From: a virus
Reading direction: 5' to 3' (one strand)
DNA: 48,411 bases
Virus record (IMG/VR): IMGVR_UViG_3300021085_000054
Location: 1 to 48,411 of that record
Every line of letters starts with the position of its first letter. The first letter of the stretch is position 1. Made by a program: the position numbers and the translations under genes. Shown here piece by piece: positions 42,285 through 48,411 of this stretch. The notes beneath the pieces were generated by a model. That model did not search any database, was not told where the DNA came from, and saw only the letters and a program-made list of their open reading frames with translations.

Positions 42285-42682
42285 GTTAGTTCTCCTAATG
42301 TGACTTCTTCGAACTTAAAATGAATACAATCATCTTCAATCCAGAGTAGTCTGTTTCTTTTTATTATGTCCTCACTTCCATCATAGAAGAAGAGGTCTAG
42401 TGTGGTATCTTTCGTTTTTTGATATTCATAATAGTTGCGTAAGGATGCGATACCTGCATACTGTGCAATCTCGCTATCTGAATATCGGTTTCTTTGAATA
42501 AACAAGGCTTCTGGGTTTACAAGGAAGCTATGTCCATGAAAACTTTTTTGCCAATATTTGAATATTCTATCGTTCCTATTAACTGGAGGCATTTTATATG
42601 TTAAAATGTGAAGCACCGTAAGGATATCTTTTACAGATCCCTTGGTCTCTTTTTGTATCTTTTTCCAATTATAGAATAACAT
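42275..42682 (-). CDS. Unknown protein between helicase and ssDNA-binding protein; start uncertain
   Basis: A 135-residue protein, mostly helical at the N-terminus (GSVKDILTVLHILTYKMP), then NDRIFKYWQKSFHGHSFLVN, an AQYAGIASLRNYYEYQ helix, and a beta end (LLWIEDDCIHFKFEEVTLGE). I have the impression of similar proteins next to ssDNA-binding genes in marine phages, without a known role. The ATG at 42682 directly abuts the -10 of promoter P2, and no Shine-Dalgarno is at proper distance. A transcript from P2 would begin inside the gene. Either it is translated only from read-through of the helicase transcript, or it starts lower, for example at ATG 42592 (residue 31). Confidence 0.6.
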   Translation of the reverse strand: MLFYNWKKIQKETKGSVKDILTVLHILTYKMPPVNRNDRIFKYWQKSFHGHSFLVNPEALFIQRNRYSDSEIAQYAGIASLRNYYEYQKTKDTTLDLFFYDGSEDIIKRNRLLWIEDDCIHFKFEEVTLGELTWH

Positions 42683-42711
42683 ATTATATCAAAAATTTAA
42701 CTCCATGTCAA
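42683..42711 (-). promoter_or_regulatory. Perfect sigma-70 consensus promoter P2
   Basis: On the minus strand: TTGACA (42711-42706), 17 bases, then TATAAT (42688-42683), with TGA before the -10 (extended -10). The spacer ends in TTTTTGA, like P1's ATTTTGA, and 11 of 17 spacer bases agree between the two. It lies in the only gap (45 bases) within the minus arm that is long enough for a promoter. It would transcribe ssDNA-binding protein, gp47/46-like, nuclease, nrdA and nrdB genes to the terminator at 34639-34663. Confidence 0.9.
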
Positions 42712-42727
42712 GAAATATTTTTCTATG

Positions 42728-44008
42728 CTATATTGTATTAACTTCATAGCCTTGTTTCATATAGTACCCCATTCTCGCATTTGCCTGCTTTCTTGCTGTT
42801 CGACCTTCTAAGTGTATGTCCACAATTACTGGTTGCGGTTTACCCTCATATAGCCTTATTATTCTACCAATAAGCTGTGTTAGTAGGGGTTCGTTGTTTA
42901 CTGGGGTTGCCAATACGAGACAGCTTAGACAATCTAAAGATATGCCTTCTGAAAATATACTTTGAGTTCCAAAGAGTACATCCTTGTCTTCAAATACTTG
43001 TTTCATTAGTGCTGGTCGTTCCTCGTGTGAGACATCTCCAGTTACACAAACTGCATTGTCACCTACCAATTGAGCGGCTCTTTTCAGAAACTCAACTCTA
43101 TCAGAGACAACTAATACTTTGTGTCCTTTTGCAGCATAACCTGCCGCTAGTACTCCACATATGTTTTGGTATTCCCAATCATATGCAAGAGCATTTATTC
43201 GAGTAGCCCAGGCAACGTTTGCTCCATCTAAGAAGCGTATGCCAGATTTTATAACCTCTACTCTAGGTGTAAGGTAGTTTTCTCTTGGTGGTTTATATAC
43301 TGTATTACTAAAGTAATCTCTGAAAACCACATGTCTACCATCTTTTCTTTGCATCGTACCTGTAAGTCCGATTTTATTTGTAGCCTTGCTTGAGTCGATA
43401 ATTCGTGTAAAAGTTGGACTACTAACATGATGCATTTCATCAAGAATAATAGTACCGAACTCGTTTGCGATTTTATCCTGATTTCTGTACAAAGTTTGTA
43501 CATTCCCCACGACAATATCCTTATCCATTTCAAACTTGCCTGATCCAATCACACCCGCTGAGACCCCGAAGACTTTTTCTACTTCTTTTTCCCACTGTGA
43601 TCGTAACGCTAACGTATGTGTTACTATAAGCGTTTTCTGTTTTAGCTTATTTGCGATAGCTAAAGCTGTAAATGTCTTTCCCCAACTGACCCAAGCGTTA
43701 ATTATAGCACTGCCTTGGATGTCGTCATATACCGACTGCTGGGAATCTCGTAAAGTAAACTGAAAGTCAAAACCTTCGATTGGTTTATTAACTCGTTTGT
43801 CTACTATAACGTAATCGCTTGGTATCAAATCCGTTCTTCCGATAGGTATAGTAACTAAACCTTTTCGAATTATTGCCATATTCTTTATAATGATAGGCGG
43901 ATCTGTTGGACGTCTTGGCGGTATTGAATATGTTAACTCTTCGTCGAGTTGCAACTGGTAAGCATCTGTTACTTCCATAAATATTCTGTTACTCAATACG
44001 GCCTTCAT
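42728..44008 (-). CDS. SF2 DNA helicase, UvsW/DEAD-like
   Basis: A 426-residue two-domain helicase. Motifs: Q/I region FTLRDSQQSVYDD, modified Walker A A105-W-V-S-W-G-K-T112, motif Ia HTLALRSQWEKEV, motif II D190-E-M-H-H194, motif III GLTGTM (214-219), the C-terminal RecA-like domain with KVLVVSDRV, motif V GTQSIFSEGISL, and motif VI QLIGRIIR (378-385). It is similar in plan to T4 UvsW, which unwinds recombination branches and R-loops. The N-terminal 80 residues form a small accessory domain. The P-loop has Trp in place of the usual Gly before G-K-T. One base separates it from the small membrane-protein gene upstream. Confidence 0.9.
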   Translation of the reverse strand: MKAVLSNRIFMEVTDAYQLQLDEELTYSIPPRRPTDPPIIIKNMAIIRKGLVTIPIGRTDLIPSDYVIVDKRVNKPIEGFDFQFTLRDSQQSVYDDIQGSAIINAWVSWGKTFTALAIANKLKQKTLIVTHTLALRSQWEKEVEKVFGVSAGVIGSGKFEMDKDIVVGNVQTLYRNQDKIANEFGTIILDEMHHVSSPTFTRIIDSSKATNKIGLTGTMQRKDGRHVVFRDYFSNTVYKPPRENYLTPRVEVIKSGIRFLDGANVAWATRINALAYDWEYQNICGVLAAGYAAKGHKVLVVSDRVEFLKRAAQLVGDNAVCVTGDVSHEERPALMKQVFEDKDVLFGTQSIFSEGISLDCLSCLVLATPVNNEPLLTQLIGRIIRLYEGKPQPVIVDIHLEGRTARKQANARMGYYMKQGYEVNTI

Positions 44009-44009
44009 T

Positions 44010-44171
44010 CTACCAATGCCTTAACGTATTTGCAATAATGAAAAAACAGGTAATAAAATTAACCCATACTATTACACTTCTTAGCATAGCTATTCTATTT
44101 GCATCCTTGTCAGATACTCCTACTTTCTCACCTAGAGACTTTGCCCATAATCTCCATAATTTTTTAATCAT
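44010..44171 (-). CDS. Small single-pass membrane protein (53 residues)
   Basis: A short gene at a junction. ATG 44171 overlaps the preceding micro-gene stop (ATGA), and AAGGAG sits eight bases upstream. The protein starts MIKKLWRLWAKSLGEKVG, then DKDANRIAMLRS, followed by a hydrophobic segment (about residues 33-50: VIVWVNFITCFFIIANT) and ends LRHW. The basic N-terminus favours N-in, C-out insertion in the inner membrane. I recall closely similar small proteins in other marine phages, but no known function. It is not obviously a holin, with one segment and a charged lead. The helicase ATG follows one base after its stop. Confidence 0.78.
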   Translation of the reverse strand: MIKKLWRLWAKSLGEKVGVSDKDANRIAMLRSVIVWVNFITCFFIIANTLRHW

Positions 44172-44260
44172 GATAAGATCTCCTTTAGTATTTCTACTAG
44201 TTCTCTTATTGTTTCTAAATCTTGTTCTTTTTCTGTGTCTATTTCTACACTTATTTTCAT
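44168..44260 (-). CDS. 30-residue micro-protein, translationally coupled on both sides
   Basis: The ATG at 44260 overlaps the upstream stop (ATGA). GGAG lies six bases before it, and its own stop overlaps the next ATG (ATGA). The peptide MKISVEIDTEKEQDLETIRE continues LVEILKEILS: a short strand, then an amphipathic acidic helix. Its small size limits certainty, but two perfect coupling overlaps and a good ribosome site argue that it is translated. It could also serve mainly to couple translation of the membrane protein. No function is assigned. Confidence 0.55.
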   Translation of the reverse strand: MKISVEIDTEKEQDLETIRELVEILKEILS

Positions 44261-44736
44261 ACTTTTCTCCAAGTATCTTTTTTCTTATTTGTACTCAACT
44301 CATATAAATAACTAGGAATATTTCTTATGTATAATACTCCTGCGTACTGTTCAAAGTTTGAAGGTAATCTCTTTATTTCAAACGGTGTATCAACTCCATG
44401 AAGGTGTAGTAGGCTTGCTACTCCCTTTGGTACTATTCTTTTTATCTTGTGATATTTTAATTTTGCTGTTATACTTTTCTCATATATAAAAAATTTACCA
44501 TTTGAGTCTACATAGAACTTACCTCTGTGCTTTGACATGTCGACAAAGTTGTCTAACATGAGTCTCAAACTATATAAATTTTTCATAGGAGTTTTTAATC
44601 TTCGCTCACCTATACTAGAGCCTTTTACATTCGTGTCATCTATTACTGATCCTTCACACCAAAGTATGCCGTCCCGATTTATAATATCATCGGTATGCAC
44701 GACATAAATTGGAAATCTAACATCAGATATTTTCAT
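44257..44736 (-). CDS. Unknown basic protein downstream of DNA polymerase
   Basis: A 159-residue basic protein beginning 14 bases before the end of the polymerase gene. Segments: MKISDVRFPIYVVHTDDI, ILWCEGSVIDDTNVKG, MKNLYSLRLMLDNFVDMSKH, GKFYVDSNGKFFIYEKS, LKYHKIKRIVPKG, a stretch VASLLHLHGVDTPFEIKRLP and a final YAGVLYIRNIPSYLYEL. It is beta-rich and has no membrane segment. The neighbourhood (polymerase, helicase) suggests a replication accessory role, for example in binding DNA. I recognise no domain. Confidence 0.65.
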   Translation of the reverse strand: MKISDVRFPIYVVHTDDIINRDGILWCEGSVIDDTNVKGSSIGERRLKTPMKNLYSLRLMLDNFVDMSKHRGKFYVDSNGKFFIYEKSITAKLKYHKIKRIVPKGVASLLHLHGVDTPFEIKRLPSNFEQYAGVLYIRNIPSYLYELSTNKKKDTWRKV

Positions 44737-47002
44737 ACTTACTAGCGAATTTACCCATTGAATAATCTTCTCCTACTTCAAAGTCACATCCAATTGGACA
44801 GTTAGGGATATTTAATCCTCTGTCTTTTTGTATAGCTTTAAGTAGTATAGCTGAGTACTGGTCTACATATTCTTCTTTTACTTCTGCAAGAACTGAGTCA
44901 TGTACAAGAGCAAATATTCTCATATCTTCTTGTAAGCCTAGATCTTTTATCTCTTGATGAGCATCTATAGCTCCAAGAAGGTTAACATCAGAAGCGATCG
45001 ACTGTACTAGAAAATTAATACCCGATCTTACTTCGTGTGATGCAATACCTTTATCAGAGGAGAATACATTTGGTAATCTTCTTTTTCTTCCGAAATGACT
45101 ATAAATGAAACCATTATCTTGTATAAATCTTTTCTGGTCGTCTAACCACTGCTTAAGTCCTGCAAACTGTTCGAAGTAATCTTTAATAACAGCACTTGCT
45201 TCATTCATACTAAAGTATTTGCCACTATCTTTGGTAACTTGTTCACTGATCTTTTTCGGCCCTGCACCGTACATAATACCAAAGGTTACAGCTTTTGCCA
45301 TCTGTCTTTGAGTACTGTATTGTGTAGCAACTTCATCAACATCACAAGGTAAGTCGAAAACTAACTTCGCAATGTTACTGTGAAAGTTTCCACCGCTTTG
45401 GAATACTCCCATGAGATTCTTATCGTTTGCAAGCACAGCCGCACAATATACCTCAGCTGTTGTTAAGTCCATTGCAACTATCTTGTTGCCTTCTGCAGCT
45501 CTTATACATCCTTTTACAATTGGATTGTCTCTCGGTATTTGTTGCATATTCATTTTACCACTTGAAGAAAGTCTTCCTGAAGTCGTGCCATGTAGATTGA
45601 AACCTGTGCGAAGTCTGCTGTCTCTGTCAAGTTGTGGGTAAATTTTGTCAAGATATGTACTCTTGATTTTAACTTTTTGTCTTATATCAAGTACTAACTG
45701 CGGTACTGGATGTTCTTCAGCCAATTGACCTAGTACTTCCGCATCAGTGCTGTCCGCACCCGTGCCGGTTTTCTTGCCTGTTGGTTGTAGTCCCAAATAG
45801 TCAAATAATAATGCTCTTAGTTGCATTGTACTATTTGGATTGAAATCTTTTCCTTGTGCTGCTTCGAATGTTTTTATCTCTGTAAATTCGTATAAGTTTT
45901 TGATAGCTTTATCAATCTCATATTGCATAAGCACTGTGGATTTTTCTAGTCTATCTTTATCAAAAGGCACACCGTTGTCTTGAATATCTGTCAAGAATCT
46001 TGTTCCTTTTAGTAGTATGTCTCTGTAGACTCCATAAAGTCTATCATTCTTTACTAGTGCGGTGTTGAACTTCTGAAAAAGAAGGAATGTACAGACTGCA
46101 TCCATTGCAGCATAATATTTCATTACTTCAAATGGAATCATATCCCAAGTGAAACTTCCTTTGAGTATCCCGTTTCTTCGGCAGTAATCGTCTACCCACT
46201 CGTACATGGCTTTTTCATAATCGCCATATGGAGTGTATTTTAGGGAGAGTTGTTTTAGACCATGTGTGCCAGGATTCTCATCCAGCATATAATGAAGTAA
46301 CATTGTATCTTCAAAATTTGGAAAGTCAAATCCAAAATGGTACTCAAAGAAGGCTAAGTCGAATTTTGCGTTATGAAAAACTACTCTCTTGTTATTAAAT
46401 AACTTTTGTAATAGTTTCTCTGCTTCTTCATCGACGCAGTCTGTATCGATATATGCGCCATGTTCTGGCTCATATGAAAGACTTAAACCTAACATATAAC
46501 CATCTCTAGGATATAATCCTGTAGTCTCAGAGTCAAGTCCTATAAAATCATAGGGAGCTTCTAAAGCTTTGTGAAGGAACTCTATGAGTTCTTTCGTGTC
46601 TGTGATTCCATAGACTTTATCGTCTTGTAGTTTCTGTTGTTTAAGTTCTCCTTTAATATATTTCGTAATATTACTTGATGATTCTTCCCAAGTCTTTTTA
46701 GCTTCCGGTTTAAACGTAAGCATAGCTGGGTTTATTACGGGTAGAAATTTATCATCAACGACTCTACCGCTATATTCTGTTACTGAGTTTTGTTTTGTAA
46801 AATATTTTAAACATTCTGATCCCACAAGTATAAGCCAGTCATAATCATCCACGTTTATCTCTAGATCTACGTCTCGTTTTAGTACTTTCTTTATGGTTGG
46901 ATCTGAACATAAGGCAAGCCTCTCAAATTGGAACTCATTTCCAAATAATCTTACATAATCTTGTCGGCTGGGCTTGCTTTCTATTAGTGCTACTTTAGCC
47001 AT
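44723..47002 (-). CDS. DNA polymerase, family A, with 3'-5' exonuclease
   Basis: A 759-residue replicative polymerase. Exonuclease: D157-x-E159 (FIGLDSETTG), N211/D215 (FHNAKFDLAFF) and Y297-x-x-x-D301 (YYAAMDAV). Polymerase: TSGRLSS (474-480), motif A D512...E517 (MDLTTAEVYC), motif B R566, K570, F574, Y578 (RQMAKAVTFGIMYG), and motif C H701-D702-S703 (ALVHDSVLAEV). F574 matches E. coli Phe762, the position whose Phe/Tyr/Leu state has been linked to phage lifestyle. The usual Glu after H-D is a Ser. There is no 5' nuclease domain; that job is done by the separate gene at 37639-38490. It overlaps the primase gene by eight bases. Confidence 0.96.
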   Translation of the reverse strand: MAKVALIESKPSRQDYVRLFGNEFQFERLALCSDPTIKKVLKRDVDLEINVDDYDWLILVGSECLKYFTKQNSVTEYSGRVVDDKFLPVINPAMLTFKPEAKKTWEESSSNITKYIKGELKQQKLQDDKVYGITDTKELIEFLHKALEAPYDFIGLDSETTGLYPRDGYMLGLSLSYEPEHGAYIDTDCVDEEAEKLLQKLFNNKRVVFHNAKFDLAFFEYHFGFDFPNFEDTMLLHYMLDENPGTHGLKQLSLKYTPYGDYEKAMYEWVDDYCRRNGILKGSFTWDMIPFEVMKYYAAMDAVCTFLLFQKFNTALVKNDRLYGVYRDILLKGTRFLTDIQDNGVPFDKDRLEKSTVLMQYEIDKAIKNLYEFTEIKTFEAAQGKDFNPNSTMQLRALLFDYLGLQPTGKKTGTGADSTDAEVLGQLAEEHPVPQLVLDIRQKVKIKSTYLDKIYPQLDRDSRLRTGFNLHGTTSGRLSSSGKMNMQQIPRDNPIVKGCIRAAEGNKIVAMDLTTAEVYCAAVLANDKNLMGVFQSGGNFHSNIAKLVFDLPCDVDEVATQYSTQRQMAKAVTFGIMYGAGPKKISEQVTKDSGKYFSMNEASAVIKDYFEQFAGLKQWLDDQKRFIQDNGFIYSHFGRKRRLPNVFSSDKGIASHEVRSGINFLVQSIASDVNLLGAIDAHQEIKDLGLQEDMRIFALVHDSVLAEVKEEYVDQYSAILLKAIQKDRGLNIPNCPIGCDFEVGEDYSMGKFASKYENI

Positions 47003-47834
47003 ATAAATTCTCCTTTAGTTCTTTTACTTTGTTTCTTGTTAATGCCCCTGCATCCCCTAATGCTCTTGGTAGTTTTATATTTTTGTGTAGTATCTCTGCT
47101 ATATCACACATCTCAATCACTCTACCTACAGCTTCTTGTCCCGCATCGTCGGGATCAAATAATAAATCTATACCAGTTACCCCTGTCATTTTTAATAGTT
47201 TTAACTTCTCTATGTCTATGTTTCTTGTACCAAAACAACAAACAGCATTTTCTAACCCCTTGTCATGTAGATTTAATGCGTCAAAGATTCCTTCAACTAG
47301 TATTACTCTACCTTTAATGGGGCGGACTTGAGCAGGAAATAGTGGAAGTACTGCTTTTGGGGGATGTATAATATATTTTGGTATATCTGTAGGTGATTGA
47401 GTCCTACAATTAAAAGCTACTATTTTTCCTGTCAAGTCCTTAATTGGGAAAGAGATTCTGCCTGTAAATGGTTTATCGGGATGTATAAAAGCATCAAACT
47501 TTTTATACGTCTCTGGAGTTATTTCTCTCCAATTACCAACATACGGCATAAAATTATTAGGCATTTTCAGCCCTACGGAAGATGATCTCTTTTCCTCTAT
47601 CTTTCTTCTCATCTTCTCTCTTCTAATATCCAAAGGGTTAGAAGGCGCATCAAAGTGAACAAATATGTTTCCCTTGTAACCACAAGAAAAACAATTATAT
47701 ACTCCTGTTATTCTGTCAATCCTCATACTAGGATTACTATCATCATGCTCAGGATTTAGACATGAAACTATACAATCTGCTGGAGATAACTTATATGTTA
47801 TTTTTCGCTCTTGTAATAGTTCTTCAACTGTCAT
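46995..47834 (-). CDS. DNA primase (zinc finger plus TOPRIM)
   Basis: A 279-residue primase. A zinc-ribbon at the N-terminus has likely ligands C25, H30, C48 and C51 (CLNPEHDDSNPS, then YNCFSCGYKGN). An RNA polymerase basic region (GRISFPIKDLTGKIVAFNCR, 124-143) follows, then TOPRIM motifs E180-G (ILVEGIFDAL) and D226-P-D228-D (LFDPDDAG). It lacks a helicase domain, unlike T7 gp4, so a separate replicative helicase is expected, perhaps just outside the window. It overlaps its neighbours by 11 bases (ParB-like) and 8 bases (polymerase). Confidence 0.93.
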   Translation of the reverse strand: MTVEELLQERKITYKLSPADCIVSCLNPEHDDSNPSMRIDRITGVYNCFSCGYKGNIFVHFDAPSNPLDIRREKMRRKIEEKRSSSVGLKMPNNFMPYVGNWREITPETYKKFDAFIHPDKPFTGRISFPIKDLTGKIVAFNCRTQSPTDIPKYIIHPPKAVLPLFPAQVRPIKGRVILVEGIFDALNLHDKGLENAVCCFGTRNIDIEKLKLLKMTGVTGIDLLFDPDDAGQEAVGRVIEMCDIAEILHKNIKLPRALGDAGALTRNKVKELKENLYG

Positions 47835-48165
47835 TCTTTTTTCCGTAATAATATTCTATTAGTTCTTCTATAGTTGCTTGGACTTTTAGAACCTTTACTT
47901 TTGTTAGGCCTAGTTCCTTTGCTATATCATATCTATGATGACCGTTTACAATATAATTATTCTTATCAATTATAATAGGTCTTATACTACCTGTAGTAAA
48001 GCCTTCCTTAGCTCTAACATGTAGTCCTTCTACTCTTTGAGTTTGTACTGGCATTATAGTTGTTACTAGTGCTTTGCTTTTTTCAAACTCAAAGGGAGAG
48101 TTAAGTAAGTCGCCTTTTCTTATTTGAGGCATAATATTCCTGGGGAAATTCTTACTTGCTATCAT
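47824..48165 (-). CDS. ParB/Srx-fold protein (ParB-like N-terminal domain)
   Basis: A 113-residue protein. Residues 38-95 follow the ParB N-terminal (sulfiredoxin-like) pattern: I-R-P-I-I-I-D, YIVNGHHRYDIAKELG (71-86, with the N-G-H-H-R box at 74-78), then KVKVLKVQA. In this superfamily the box binds nucleotide, and some members are nucleases or CTPases. Only this domain is present, with no helix-turn-helix partition domain, so partition is unlikely; a nuclease or regulatory role is possible. Its start lies inside the next gene upstream (14-base overlap), and its end overlaps primase. Confidence 0.75.
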   Translation of the reverse strand: MIASKNFPRNIMPQIRKGDLLNSPFEFEKSKALVTTIMPVQTQRVEGLHVRAKEGFTTGSIRPIIIDKNNYIVNGHHRYDIAKELGLTKVKVLKVQATIEELIEYYYGKKNDS

Positions 48166-48313
48166 TTAACCACTCTTCGATTTCATTTAACTGTAGTCCA
48201 TCTTCAAATATTTCTCTAAACTCTTCTAGAGAAGGTAATGGTACTATTAAAGGTAGTTTCCTGCAATAGTTTCCATACGCTTGTTTTAATTGTGCTTCTG
48301 TATATAAGATCAT
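48152..48313 (-). CDS. 53-residue protein, function unknown
   Basis: ATG 48313 overlaps the preceding stop (ATGA). The protein starts MILYTEAQLKQAYGNYCRKL, continues PLIVPLPSLEEFREIFED and ends IEEWLNDSK: two or three short helices, acidic. The Shine-Dalgarno is poor (GAGG about 13 bases upstream), so it likely depends on coupling. The last 14 bases overlap the ParB-like gene. Y-x-x-A-x-x-L-x-x-x-Y-G-N-Y-C-R is the sort of small helical motif seen in short phage proteins near primase genes, but I cannot name it. Confidence 0.6.
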   Translation of the reverse strand: MILYTEAQLKQAYGNYCRKLPLIVPLPSLEEFREIFEDGLQLNEIEEWLNDSK

Positions 48314-48411
48314 AAGTCGTCTACGTCCTCGCCTGTTTTCATACTGTTTTCCATTGCTTCTCTCTCTTTTGGATTTGTTTGGGACTGAGGTCCGATTTTA
48401 AGTGTTTCCCA
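48310..48411 (-). CDS. C-terminal end of an unidentified protein (5' part outside window)
   Basis: An open frame enters from the window edge and ends at TGA (48312-48310), overlapping the next ATG. The visible 33 residues are WETLKIGPQSQTNPKEREAM followed by ENSMKTGEDVDDL: hydrophilic, with an acidic end. Acidic tails like this occur on phage replication proteins, and a replicative helicase would be expected beside a stand-alone primase, but nothing visible proves identity. Confidence 0.55.
   Translation of the reverse strand, partial: WETLKIGPQSQTNPKEREAMENSMKTGEDVDDL

Noticed and set aside
44038-44307. An 89-codon plus-strand frame with many leucines and phenylalanines, looking like a membrane protein
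   Set aside because: It is antisense to three minus-strand genes joined by ATGA overlaps with good ribosome sites. The hydrophobicity comes from T-rich antisense of A-rich coding sequence.
45631-45660. TTGACA-like hexamers on the minus strand inside the polymerase gene
   Set aside because: No -10 hexamer is found at 16-18 bases, and the site lies in the middle of a coding sequence.
1-48411. tRNA genes, integrase, lysis genes, terminase and portal
   Set aside because: None was found on reading both strands. Absence of the last three is probably due to window limits, so I do not claim the phage lacks them.

Overview
The window is part of the genome of a tailed double-stranded DNA bacteriophage (Caudoviricetes). 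It is AT-rich and gene-dense, with overlapping start and stop codons and no gene-free stretch over about 70 bases. The gene repertoire is typical of marine phages: an N4-gp56-type major capsid protein, very long repeat-rich fibre genes, a class I ribonucleotide reductase, an SbcC/SbcD pair and a family A DNA polymerase. No tape-measure or major tail tube gene lies between the adaptor genes and the fibres. That region holds a run of internal-virion-type proteins instead, so a short-tailed (podovirus) morphology is the best inference. The host cannot be read from the sequence; two perfect sigma-70 promoters show only that a bacterial RNA polymerase can transcribe it.

Layout. Bases 1-34636 are all plus strand and encode the virion: the C-terminal part of the capsid protein, a small lysine-tailed protein, two adaptor or connector-like proteins, a GNAT-like protein, and four proteins likely to be ejected or internal, the largest 1846 residues with an HExxH metallopeptidase motif. 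From about 11.7 to 32.2 kb follows a receptor-binding block: a BppU-like protein, a protein built of 18-residue repeats, a small fibre-associated protein, two fibres of 1713 and 1657 residues, a 58-residue gene, a G8-like/beta-helix protein of 833 residues, and an 1824-residue fibre ending in an S74 intramolecular chaperone. A perfect promoter at 32217-32245 then drives a three-gene cassette.

Bases 34666-48411 are all minus strand and encode DNA metabolism. In transcription order (high to low coordinate): the C-terminus of an unidentified protein, a 53-residue protein, a ParB-like protein, primase, DNA polymerase I-like polymerase, an unknown protein, a 30-residue micro-protein, a small membrane protein, a UvsW-like helicase, a second perfect promoter, an unknown protein, an ssDNA-binding protein, SbcD-like and SbcC-like subunits, a PD-(D/E)XK endonuclease, a 5'-3' exonuclease, NrdA, NrdB and a small acidic protein. 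Together they supply deoxynucleotides, prime and copy DNA, and process ends and recombination intermediates.

The two arms converge on one strong hairpin at 34639-34663 that can terminate both. Five CDSs too short for ordinary ORF cut-offs, or cut by the window edge, were found by reading the junctions: 24078-24254, 44010-44171, 44168-44260, 48152-48313 and 48310-48411. No terminase, portal, lysis gene, integrase, tRNA, insertion sequence or CRISPR array was seen; the first three presumably lie outside the window.
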